A stretch of DNA of 58,770 bases from the NCBI GenBank assembly GCA_947625115.1, contig CANQND010000008.1, positions 1 to 58,770 of the forward strand, written 5' to 3'. The stretch comes from an uncultured Clostridia bacterium. GTDB taxonomy: Bacteria > Bacillota > Clostridia > Christensenellales > CAG-314. Positions 1 to 6,762 of this stretch are shown piece after piece. The translations under genes were made by a program, and so were the position numbers. The notes beneath the pieces are model-generated. The model was given only the letters and a program-made list of their open reading frames with translations, was not told the DNA's origin and did no database searches. The stretch's first letter is position 1. Every line of letters starts with the position of its first letter.

Positions 1-198
1 GTTTTTCTTTAATGTGGGGGATTCGGACCCGCGGAGAGCGCGGGACACAAACCCGAATCCCGTCTCCCGCTCCATTGCTCGGACAGAGATGTCCGAGCGT
101 TTTTCTTTAATGTGGGGGATTCGGACCCGCGGAGAGCGCGGGACACAAACCCGAATCCCGTCTCCCGCTCCATTGTTCGGACATTTTGTCCGAGCAAT
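1..198 (+). repeat. 98-bp tandem repeat with tRNA-tail-like end and terminator, two copies
   Basis: Two near-identical 98-bp units start at 1 and 99. Each holds a nested hairpin: outer stem GGGATTCGG/CCGAATCCC (18-26 with 53-61) and inner stem CCCGCG/CGCGGG with loop GAGAG (28-44). The stretch ATCCCGTCTCCCGCTCCA follows, which resembles the 3' end of a tRNA (glycine type), but no cloverleaf is present. Each unit ends in a terminator-like hairpin: GCTCGGACA/TGTCCGAGC at 77-98, and a version at 173-197 whose stem is extended by two pairs. The window begins on the T-run that would end a preceding unit, so the array probably continues upstream. Open frames across it are a by-product of the repeat. 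Confidence 0.85.
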
Positions 199-250
199 TT
201 TATATATTGTATGTCGGACCCGCGTGGATCGCGGGACCCCCGAATCCCGT
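199..250 (+). repeat. Degenerate third unit of the 98-bp repeat
   Basis: The inner stem CCCGCG/CGCGGG is kept (219-224 with 230-235), but its loop is TGGAT instead of GAGAG. The outer stem is reduced to TCGG/CCGA (214-217 with 240-243), and the 3' flank still reads GAATCCCGTC. The tRNA-tail-like part is missing. Conservation of the stem with a changed loop suggests that the structure rather than the sequence was kept. Confidence 0.7.
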
Positions 251-259
251 CATTTACTA

Positions 260-299
260 AAAAACAGGTGTTTTTAACCAAAAACGCCTGTTTTTCTTT
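260..299 (+). terminator. Rho-independent terminator after the repeat array
   Basis: A 16-bp stem (260-275 with 280-295, one G-U pair, loop AACC) is followed by CTTT. It occupies the same place after the third unit as the smaller hairpins do after units one and two. Confidence 0.75.
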
Positions 300-360
300 G
301 TTTTTTGCCCGATTTCTAGGGATAAGTAACCAAAATCACTTTGTGCGTTACATTCCGATT

Positions 361-570
361 TTGCCGATTTTCGCCTGTCGGATAATAAAAATTTACACCT
401 AAAAAATGGTGCAAATCTGCTTTGAGTAATATTTTTGGTAACATTGAATGCTAAATTTGTACCTACTTTGTTGATTTTCACCCGTCAGACAATAAAAATT
501 AGCAACTTAAAAATGGTGCAAATTTGTGTTTGGTAACATTCTTGGTAACATTGGGTGTAAAATTTTTACC
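361..570. repeat. Diverged AT-rich tandem duplication, period about 107 bp
   Basis: Segments of about 100 bp starting near 361 and near 469 share GATTTTC(G/A)CC, then a run like ACAATAAAAATT, then AAAAATGGTGCAAAT, GGTAACATT and a final TTT(G/T)TACC in the same order. The copies have diverged by substitutions and small indels. No coding frame runs through them. Confidence 0.7.
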
Positions 571-940
571 TAAGGTTTTGCCAAAAGGTGCATTTTTTTT
601 CAAGTATTACTTGAACACCTATTAAATTTTTAGTGAATTGAAATTTCCAAAATAATTTTCTTTGTTTGGGACAAGCGGTACATTCAAACCATTGTGGCTT
701 GCAGGGCTGTTAAACCCCGTTCTTACGCCGTATAACGATTGGAAAGGCGATTAAATAAATAATGCAAGTTAGGGTATTCCTCTAAATAAGTCGCTTTGCA
801 GGAAGTCAATTACAAGTTCGGGTATAAACCGATATTTGTATTTATTTCCGCGTGTGGTGCGAAAAGCGTGTTTGCACAAATTCTTGCTTTGTAAAACAAA
901 GTTTTTATTTGAAAGTTCTTTTTTGTTTGGGCGTAAAAGA
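571..940. other. Gene-free stretch
   Basis: I see no gene of credible length. A 13-base palindrome CAAGTATTACTTG lies at 601-613. A short open run of about 30 codons ends near 754 (reading LFGTSGTFKPLWLAG and on) and could be a gene remnant, but I do not recognise it. A weak hairpin CTTTGT/ACAAAG with a following T-run lies at 887-906. Confidence 0.5.
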
Positions 941-969
941 TTGCAAGAATTTTTCTTTTAAGTTAAAAT
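941..969 (+). promoter_or_regulatory. Sigma-A type promoter, 7 bases before the GNAT start
   Basis: A TTGCAA -35 box (941-946), a 17-base spacer and a TAAAAT -10 box (964-969). The expected start point falls on the A of ATG 976, so a transcript from here would be leaderless. Confidence 0.65.
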
Positions 970-975
970 GAAAAT

Positions 976-1489
976 ATGTATGTGGAATTGCACACGGCGC
1001 GGCTTGCGTTATGCCCGATAAGATTGGGCGACCTTAAAACCGCACATAAATACGCGATCGATCCCTACGTGACGAAATATATGCTTTTTCTGCCCTATAA
1101 AACCGAAACATACACGTTCAATTTCTTGTCGTTTGCGGAAAGCGAATGGCAAAAGGACAATCCCGACGATTACGAATTTGCAATTTGTCTTGACGGCTCA
1201 CACAGGCGGAATTAACCTCGCACGTATCGGCGATGGCGTTTACGAAACGGGTGGGATAATAGACAAATCGTTTCAAGGCAAAGGCTATTGCACAGAGGCG
1301 GCAAAAGAGGTAGTGCGTTTTGCCCAAAGCATAGGTGCAAGGAAAATAATTGCGCAGTGCGATTGGCGTAATAGCGCGAGTTGTCGCGTTATGGAAAAAT
1401 TGGGAATGACCCTCACGGAAACAGGGAAGCGCACCTATCGCGACGGTCGTGGAACAGCCACGGAATACACTTATATGTTGTCTTTTTGA
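976..1489 (+). pseudogene. GNAT N-acetyltransferase, frameshifted
   Basis: The first 70 or so codons (976 to about 1200) read as the N-terminal half of a GNAT acetyltransferase of the ribosomal-protein or RimJ-like type. They begin MYVELHTARLALCPIRLGDL. The continuation, with GGINLARIGDGVYETGGI, the acetyl-CoA site FQGKGYCTEA and the usual C-terminal NSASCRVMEKLGM, is in the next frame (frame 1 to frame 2), ending at 1489. The join lies near 1195-1205. Joined, the two parts make a normal-length protein of about 170 residues, so one small indel broke the gene. A sequencing or assembly error is the other explanation. Substrate unknown. Confidence 0.8.
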
Positions 1490-1519
1490 AAACAACTACA
1501 CAACAAAACGGAGAAAATT

Positions 1520-2206
1520 TTGAAATACGAAACATTACTGTTTGACGCAGACAATACTATTTTAGATTTCGACAAGTCGGAAGAACAGGCTCTTAAAAAG
1601 TGTTTTCGGGATATGGGGTGGAGGTTTTCACAAGAAATTCTCGCCGTGTACCGTCGCAACAACATTGCGCAATGGCAGCTTTTTGAACGGGGCAAACTTA
1701 CCAAGTCCGAAGTGCTAAGCAGCAGATTTGTAAATACGTTTGCCGAATTGGATCTTCCTCTTGCAGAGGTCAACAAGGTTTCGATTTTATACGAAGAGTA
1801 TCTGAAATTGGGCTTTTACGTTGTGCCGCACGCCAAAACCGTGCTACGTTCGTTGCAAAAAGATCACCGACTGTACGTTGTAAGCAACGGCGTTGTAACT
1901 ATACAGAACAGTCGAATGAAAGGCAGCGGTTTGGACAAATACTTTATTTCGAGGTTTGTTTCCGAAGAAGTGGGTTATCCCAAGCCGCAAAAGCAGTACT
2001 TTGACTTTTGTTTCGAGCAGATAGGCAATGTGGATAGGTCAAAAGTCCTTATCGTAGGCGACAGTTTGACAAGCGACATACAGGGCGGTGTAAACGCCGA
2101 AATCGACACGTGCTGGTTCAATTTTTCGCACAGCGTAAACGGTACCTCGTTGCAACCTACTTTTGAAATAGACGATTTGCGGCAAATTTTGAAAATTGTC
2201 CGTTGA
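1520..2206 (+). CDS. HAD-superfamily hydrolase, YjjG-type 5'-nucleotidase
   Basis: A 228-residue cytosolic phosphatase of the HAD superfamily, closest in layout to YjjG-like pyrimidine nucleotidases. Motif I is FDADNTILDFDKSE at the N-terminus, giving the nucleophile and acid/base aspartates. Motif II is VSNG, motif III the lysine in GYPKPQK, and motif IV VGDSLTSDIQGG. The cap lies between motifs I and II. The start is TTG 1520, with GGAG 1510-1513 at proper spacing. It follows the broken acetyltransferase by 30 bases. A house-cleaning role against non-canonical nucleoside monophosphates is known for the family; the substrate here is inferred. Confidence 0.88.
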   Translation: MKYETLLFDADNTILDFDKSEEQALKKCFRDMGWRFSQEILAVYRRNNIAQWQLFERGKLTKSEVLSSRFVNTFAELDLPLAEVNKVSILYEEYLKLGFYVVPHAKTVLRSLQKDHRLYVVSNGVVTIQNSRMKGSGLDKYFISRFVSEEVGYPKPQKQYFDFCFEQIGNVDRSKVLIVGDSLTSDIQGGVNAEIDTCWFNFSHSVNGTSLQPTFEIDDLRQILKIVR

Positions 2207-2292
2207 CCGTTACGAAATTTAATTGTTGAAAATCTTTGGATTTGACCGAAAAGTACTGATATTTTATACTTAACGAAAAAGGAGATAAACTT

Positions 2293-2457
2293 TTGGTGTG
2301 TAGAAATTGCAACGCCGAAAACCTCGACGACGCATTGTTCTGCAAAAATTGCGGTTGCAAATAAAAAATAGATTCTACTTGTCCGAAATGCGGCGCGGAA
2401 AACGAAAGCAAACGCTTGACGTACATTCTTTGGGACTGTACTGAATGTGTGTTTTAG
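2293..2457 (+). pseudogene. Small zinc-ribbon protein interrupted by an in-frame stop
   Basis: After GGAG (2281-2284), TTG 2293 opens a frame reading MVCRNCNAENLDDALFCKNC, with two CxxC pairs typical of a zinc ribbon. TAA at 2362-2364 stops it after 23 codons. The same frame continues with TCPKCGAENE, a second half-ribbon, and ends at TAG 2455-2457. I read this as a decayed double zinc-ribbon protein; a real 23-residue peptide is less likely. Function unknown. Confidence 0.6.
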
Positions 2458-2492
2458 TAACAGACAAAACAAGTCCTGCTTGGATAAAATAT

Positions 2493-2519
2493 GACCCTGC
2501 GGTTGTCGCAGGGTCTTTT
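2493..2519 (+). terminator. Rho-independent terminator
   Basis: A GACCCTGCG/CGCAGGGTC hairpin (2493-2515) followed by TTTT ends the short plus-strand group before the convergent rdgB gene. Confidence 0.85.
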
Positions 2520-2577
2520 GGTAGCGTAAACTTCGATTCGGCTTTTATCGTCTGAAAAATTATTTCAATTGCTTATT

Positions 2578-3159
2578 TTAATCTGCGTTGTCTAATTTAT
2601 TCAGCAAGTTGGCAATCGCTCTGCCGCGGTGACTTACCGACAACTTTTCCCGTTCGGTCGCTTCGGCAAACGATTTGTTAAGTTCGTGGCAGAAGAACAA
2701 ACTGTCGTAACCGAAACCGCACGAGCCGTGTTCTTCCGTCAAAATGTATCCGTCCACGCGCCCGTTTGCCGTAACGTAACTGCCGTCGGGATAGCGTAAA
2801 ACCACCGTGGTAGTGAAGTAAGCGGACCTATCCTTTTTGTCTTTCATTTCATAAAGGAGTTTAATTCTGTTTGCCGCGCCGTCGTGACTGCAAGCGTAGC
2901 GTGCGGAATATATTCCCGGGCGGCCGTTCAAGGCGTTTACGCACAGCCCCGTGTCGTCAGCCAAAACGGCTTTGTCGGTGTAGTGGGCGACGGCATTGGC
3001 TTTCAACAATGCGTTTTCCAAAAAAGTTTTTCCCGTTTCCTGCGGATCGCAGGCAATTCCGTCCTCTTGCAAACTGCAAATGCTTTCAAAACGTCCTTGC
3101 AACGCAAGTTTTATTTCGGAAATTTTGTGTTGATTATTGCTCGCTATCAGTAGTTTCAT
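2578..3159 (-). CDS. rdgB: XTP/dITP diphosphatase (RdgB/HAM1)
   Basis: A 193-residue house-cleaning pyrophosphatase that hydrolyses XTP, dITP and ITP to the monophosphates, keeping deaminated purines out of DNA and RNA. Family marks are the N-terminal SNNQHKISEIK phosphate-binding segment, VLADDTGLCVNALNGRPGIYSARYA and the C-terminal SHRGRA. Length is normal. Its first 26 bases overlap the 3' end of the upstream membrane-protein gene on the same strand. With no clear ribosome binding site of its own, it is probably translated by coupling. Confidence 0.96.
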   Translation of the reverse strand: MKLLIASNNQHKISEIKLALQGRFESICSLQEDGIACDPQETGKTFLENALLKANAVAHYTDKAVLADDTGLCVNALNGRPGIYSARYACSHDGAANRIKLLYEMKDKKDRSAYFTTTVVLRYPDGSYVTANGRVDGYILTEEHGSCGFGYDSLFFCHELNKSFAEATEREKLSVSHRGRAIANLLNKLDNAD

Positions 3160-3601
3160 TTTGTTGCGTTCTGTAAAAAACTATGTTGCCGTTGAGGCTT
3201 AACAGCAGGTCTTTGAATTCGTCGAATTTTTGCGGACGTATGGAAACAAGCGCGATGACGGGATCGGGTCCTTTCCACAAATAACTGATGTACAATTTGT
3301 CGTTGTCGATAACTATGTTGAGTATTTTGTCTATCCGTATTCTGTTGCCGAGCATATCGATAAACGCGATATTCAGATGTAGGTAATCTTTGTCCACCTT
3401 GTAGTGAATGGTCAAAAAAAGCAATGATACCGCAAGCGTCAGACTGCACGCGCTAACCAACAGCGTTGCCTGTCCCGTCGTCGCCTCGATATGCACTCCC
3501 GCAAAAATCAAAATTCCGACAACAAGCCCGATAACGCTTATCGCAAAAATTATCCACAAAAATATTTGTATTGTAAGTGGTGACGTAAAGCGAAATTTCA
3601 T
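3134..3601 (-). CDS. Small membrane protein with PH-like C-terminal domain
   Basis: A 155-residue protein starting MKFRFTSPLTIQIFLW. Two hydrophobic segments (about residues 10-36 and 46-66) form a hairpin in the membrane. The soluble remainder, with alternating strands around LHLNIAFIDMLGNRIRIDKI and ending in a helix, resembles the bacterial PH-like domains of YcxB-type proteins; this is inference from pattern only. The frame is open for another 60 codons upstream, but the upstream residues look like non-coding translation. A promoter sits immediately before ATG 3601 and there is no Shine-Dalgarno sequence, suggesting a leaderless message. It is co-transcribed with rdgB. Confidence 0.7.
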   Translation of the reverse strand: MKFRFTSPLTIQIFLWIIFAISVIGLVVGILIFAGVHIEATTGQATLLVSACSLTLAVSLLFLTIHYKVDKDYLHLNIAFIDMLGNRIRIDKILNIVIDNDKLYISYLWKGPDPVIALVSIRPQKFDEFKDLLLSLNGNIVFYRTQQNETTDSEQ

Positions 3602-3607
3602 ATTTAT

Positions 3608-3636
3608 AGTATAGCAAAAAAGAGGCGCATTGTAAA
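3608..3636 (-). promoter_or_regulatory. Promoter of the minus-strand PH-like/rdgB pair
   Basis: Read on the minus strand: TTTACA (3636-3631), a 17-base spacer and TATACT (3613-3608). The -10 box ends 7 bases before the A of ATG 3601, so the predicted start point coincides with the start codon. Confidence 0.75.
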
Positions 3637-3692
3637 CACGTTTTCGCGCATATCGTTTGTTCTTGAAGTAAAAGAATGTGAGGGGGTTGTCG

Positions 3693-4685
3693 GTGAAGCA
3701 CCTTAATTTTGAAGCATTAAACAAAAATATCGCGTATTTCAAGTCGGTTATCGGCGAAACGAAGTTGTGCACGGTTGTCAAAAATGACGCTTACGGTCAC
3801 GGGCTTTTACATATCGCTACGCACATCGCGCCGCAAGTACATTGTTTCGGCGTTGGGACATTGAACGAGGCGGAGCAGATTTCCTTTTTGGGCAAAGACG
3901 TGTTGATTTTGCTTCCGCAAAACGAACGCGCCGCCAAATCGGCAGTTTTACAAAATTATATTCTCACTTTGGACAGTTTCGATACCCTTTCTCGGATATT
4001 AGGCGCGGCAAAACAAACAAATAATATTGCGCGCGTTCATATCAAAATCGACAGCGGAATGTCGCGATTGGGGTTTACGCTTGACGAGTTGCCCGCTTTG
4101 GCGGAAAAATTGCAAAATCAACCCGTTGTTGTCGAGGGCGTTTTCTCCCATTTTTACGGGAATACGGTTGAAACGTGCGACGTGCAGTTTGAATATTTTA
4201 TGCGGTGCGCGGCAGTTTTGCAAAAGACTTTCCCCGACGTTTTGCTGCATATAGCCAATACGTCCGCAACGCTGTTGTCGCCTAAGTATCATCTCGATAT
4301 GGTTCGAATCGGTTTGGGACTTTTCGGTTACGGCGACAACGCGCTTACTCCCGTAAAAAGCGTGTGTGCCGATGTGATTTCCGTAAAAAGTATTTGCGCG
4401 GGCGCGGCGGTGGGTTACGGCGGAATTTACCGTCCTACAAAACCAACAAAAATAGCAACGGTAAATATCGGCTACGCGCACGGACTGCCCCGTGTTCTTA
4501 CGGGAAGCAAAATTTCCATAAAAGGAAAAAAGTATACTGTCGTTGCGGTGTGTATGGCAATGACTCTTGTGGATATAGGCGACGACGACGTGCGCGTGGG
4601 CGACGTAGCCGTTTTCTTGGGAGAGGGAGTAAATATTTCCGATGACAGAGTAATTATTTACGAATTGTTGTGTAATTTGCGATAA
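3693..4685 (+). CDS. alr: Alanine racemase
   Basis: A 330-residue PLP enzyme converting L- to D-alanine for peptidoglycan. The PLP lysine is in VVKNDAYGHG (Lys30), and the second catalytic base Tyr261 is in GYAHGLPR. The active-site loop reads VCMAMTLVDIG, where the family normally has Met-Asp (here Ala289), and GYAHG replaces the usual GYADG. GTG 3693 is preferred because AGGGGG lies 6 bases upstream and the next residues match family N-termini; GTG 3678 is also possible. It is shorter than the usual 360-390 residues. First of a run with rsmD, coaD and aroF. Confidence 0.93.
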   Translation: MKHLNFEALNKNIAYFKSVIGETKLCTVVKNDAYGHGLLHIATHIAPQVHCFGVGTLNEAEQISFLGKDVLILLPQNERAAKSAVLQNYILTLDSFDTLSRILGAAKQTNNIARVHIKIDSGMSRLGFTLDELPALAEKLQNQPVVVEGVFSHFYGNTVETCDVQFEYFMRCAAVLQKTFPDVLLHIANTSATLLSPKYHLDMVRIGLGLFGYGDNALTPVKSVCADVISVKSICAGAAVGYGGIYRPTKPTKIATVNIGYAHGLPRVLTGSKISIKGKKYTVVAVCMAMTLVDIGDDDVRVGDVAVFLGEGVNISDDRVIIYELLCNLR

Positions 4686-4703
4686 TGTTGTAAAATAGAG
4701 GTG

Positions 4704-5240
4704 ATGAGAGTTATTACGGGAAAGTACAAGGGCAGAAATCTTGTTTCGCCCAAAAGCGCGGCGCGTCCTACTTTGGACAGAATGAAAGAAACGTTGTTCA
4801 ATATAATAAACGACAAGATACGCGGATCAACTGTTTTGGACCTGTTTGCAGGGTCGGGGCAGCTTGCGATCGAATGTCTGAGCCGCGGCGCGGAACGCGC
4901 AGTTCTGTGCGACAACAGCAAAGAGGCGATAGAGGCAATAAAAATCAACTTTGCCAAGATTGGCGAAACGCCCCATATCGTATTCGGAGATTTTCGCGAT
5001 TGTTTGAAACGGTTTCAAGGCAAAGCGGACATAATTTTTGTCGATCCGCCATACAAATCGGGTTTTTACGAAGAAGCGTTGAACGACACGGACAAGTACG
5101 ATCTGTTAAGCGAGGACGGTATCGTCGTTTGCGAACACGCCGCCGAGGACGTTTTGCCCTCTGCAACAGGAAACCTTGTGTGCTACGACTGTCGAAAAAT
5201 CGGCACGGTTAAATTCAGTTTTTACAAAAGGAGTAAGTAA
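4704..5240 (+). CDS. rsmD: 16S rRNA (guanine966-N2)-methyltransferase RsmD
   Basis: A 178-residue SAM-dependent enzyme that methylates G966 in helix 31 of 16S rRNA in the assembled small subunit. MRVITGKYKGR is the usual N-terminus. Motif I is VLDLFAGSGQLAIE and the catalytic motif IV is FVDPPYKSG. I chose ATG 4704 over GTG 4701 by the family N-terminus. A TAAAAT box at 4691-4696 just before the start may be a promoter. The rsmD-coaD pairing is widespread. Its stop overlaps the coaD start by one base. Confidence 0.95.
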   Translation: MRVITGKYKGRNLVSPKSAARPTLDRMKETLFNIINDKIRGSTVLDLFAGSGQLAIECLSRGAERAVLCDNSKEAIEAIKINFAKIGETPHIVFGDFRDCLKRFQGKADIIFVDPPYKSGFYEEALNDTDKYDLLSEDGIVVCEHAAEDVLPSATGNLVCYDCRKIGTVKFSFYKRSK

Positions 5241-5716
5241 TGCGAACGGGAGTTTTTGCAGGTTCATTTTATCCGATAACAAAAGGACACGTAGACGCAA
5301 TCGAACAAGCGGCGCGTTTGGTGGACAAGCTGTTTGTTGTGGTGGGTATCAACGCCGCCAAGCAGTACGCGATTCCGTTGGAAGCAAGGCTCGGAATGTT
5401 GAAAAAATCTATCGCGCACATACCCAATGCGGAAGCCGTTTCTTACGAGGGAATGATGACGGATTTTTGCAAGAGCGTAGGGGCGACCGTTATGATAAAA
5501 TCCATTCGCAATGCGACGGATTTGCAGTCCGTTATCGATCTGTCTGACGTCAACAAGCAGTATTGGGACGGCGACACCGTGTTTGTCGTCGGCGCAAAGG
5601 AGTACAGGCATATTTCGAGTTCGCTCGTGAGAGAGTTGGCTCAACTCGGACAGGACATTTCGCCTTATGTGCCGTCGTGCTGTCTTGATGAAATAAAAAA
5701 ATATACAACAAGGTAA
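5240..5716 (+). CDS. coaD: Phosphopantetheine adenylyltransferase
   Basis: A 158-residue enzyme that joins ATP and 4'-phosphopantetheine to dephospho-CoA, the penultimate step of CoA synthesis. The nucleotidylyltransferase motif is TKGH (residues 14-17), with the late motif ISSSLVREL. The preceding loop reads GSFYP where GSFDP is standard (Asp to Tyr at residue 11), a departure worth noting although the rest is regular. It begins on the last base of the rsmD stop codon, so translation is probably coupled. Confidence 0.94.
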   Translation: MRTGVFAGSFYPITKGHVDAIEQAARLVDKLFVVVGINAAKQYAIPLEARLGMLKKSIAHIPNAEAVSYEGMMTDFCKSVGATVMIKSIRNATDLQSVIDLSDVNKQYWDGDTVFVVGAKEYRHISSSLVRELAQLGQDISPYVPSCCLDEIKKYTTR

Positions 5717-5718
5717 AT

Positions 5719-6702
5719 ATGCTCACAGAACAAAAGAAGTTGTTATCTCCCCAAGAGTACAAAACGTCCGTTCCGTTGAGCGTGAATTTGCTTGCTATCA
5801 AAAGAGCGTTGGACGAACGTTTGAAAGAAAATTTGGCTACTCGCCGAAAATTTACCGTTATTTGCGGACCGTGTTCTGCCGACGACCCCGTGGCAATGGA
5901 ACGGTATTTGTCGCAACTCAAAAAAATCTCGGACGAATGCCAAAACTTACTTGTCGTTGCCAGAATTTATACTTCCAAACCTCATTCCAACGGCGACGGC
6001 TACAAAGGGACGGCTTTTCAATTGCATAGCGACGACCCCGTAGATATAAATGCGGGAATTGTTCGTTGCCGCCGTATGATGATTGGCTGTATCGAATTGG
6101 GGCTTCCCGTCGCGGACGAATTGTTATATCCCGAAATTTTTCAATGTCTGGACGATTTGGTCAGTTATTGGTTTGTGGGCGCGCGTTCCGCCGAGGACAG
6201 TTTTCACCGCAATCTCGCGTCCTCTTTGGAGGTGTGTTGCGGCGTTAAAAATCCCACCGACGGCAGTATCGACAAAGCGGCGGACTCTCTTTACGCGATA
6301 ACTCGCCCCTGCGTTTTTCCCTTTAACGGCGCGCAAGTCGTTACGGACGGTTGCAAATACGCCCACATAGTGTTACGCGGCGGTTTGAGGGACGGCGTTT
6401 TTAGCTCGAATATATCGCCCGCTCAAATTGCGCAGGTAAAAAAGATGTTGCGCGAACGCGGAATGAACGATTTTGTTCTGGCAGATCTGAATCACGCCAA
6501 CAGCGGGAAAATCGCATTTAATCAAATACCAAATGCGCGCGTTGCGTTACAAGGCGGCGCGGACGGCGTGATGATAGAGAGTTACCTCGGCGCAGGAGGG
6601 CTTTCCTCCCAATTCGGCGTTTCTCAAACGGACGATTGCCTCGATTTCGCCGCAACGGAAAGTTTACTTAGAGAGTTGAACGCCGCTTTCGGAAAGAGGT
6701 AG
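5719..6702 (+). CDS. aroF: 3-deoxy-7-phosphoheptulonate synthase, AroG/F/H type
   Basis: A 327-residue DAHP synthase condensing phosphoenolpyruvate and erythrose 4-phosphate, the first shikimate step. Motifs are VICGPCSADD, KPHSNGDGYKG, GARSAEDSFHR, CGVKNPTDGS and HIVLRGG. The N-terminal extension before the barrel and these motifs match the class I-alpha enzymes of enterics rather than the I-beta form common in Bacillota. Feedback specificity cannot be read here; the aroF symbol is generic. It follows coaD by two bases and is the last gene of the run, with no other aromatic gene nearby. Confidence 0.92.
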   Translation: MLTEQKKLLSPQEYKTSVPLSVNLLAIKRALDERLKENLATRRKFTVICGPCSADDPVAMERYLSQLKKISDECQNLLVVARIYTSKPHSNGDGYKGTAFQLHSDDPVDINAGIVRCRRMMIGCIELGLPVADELLYPEIFQCLDDLVSYWFVGARSAEDSFHRNLASSLEVCCGVKNPTDGSIDKAADSLYAITRPCVFPFNGAQVVTDGCKYAHIVLRGGLRDGVFSSNISPAQIAQVKKMLRERGMNDFVLADLNHANSGKIAFNQIPNARVALQGGADGVMIESYLGAGGLSSQFGVSQTDDCLDFAATESLLRELNAAFGKR

Positions 6703-6738
6703 CGGTTTTTTGAAAAAACTATCACAGTATTCGATTGT

Positions 6739-6762
6739 AAGCACCTTTTTGAGGTGCTTTTT
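6739..6762. terminator. Bidirectional terminator between aroF and ylbJ
   Basis: The AGCACCT/AGGTGCT hairpin has a T-run on its plus-strand exit and, read the other way, an A/T-rich flank (GAAAAAGCACC). It lies between convergent genes and probably serves both. Confidence 0.8.

Noticed and set aside
40-80. Complete tRNA-Gly gene
   Set aside because: Only a stretch like the 3' tail is present; no D-arm or anticodon arm can be folded upstream of it.
1-250. CRISPR array
   Set aside because: The units are 98 bp and contiguous with no spacers, and no cas genes are present.
14-402. Short open frames through the left-edge repeat, reading RRARDTNPNP and the like
   Set aside because: They are translations of a structured tandem repeat in several frames; no ribosome site or homology.
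976-1215. The first half of the GNAT gene as a separate short protein
   Set aside because: It lacks the acetyl-CoA site, which lies in the next frame directly after; a frameshift explains both parts.
3602-3781. Longer N-terminus for the PH-like membrane protein
   Set aside because: It would read through a consensus promoter and into the divergent alr start region; residues there look non-coding.
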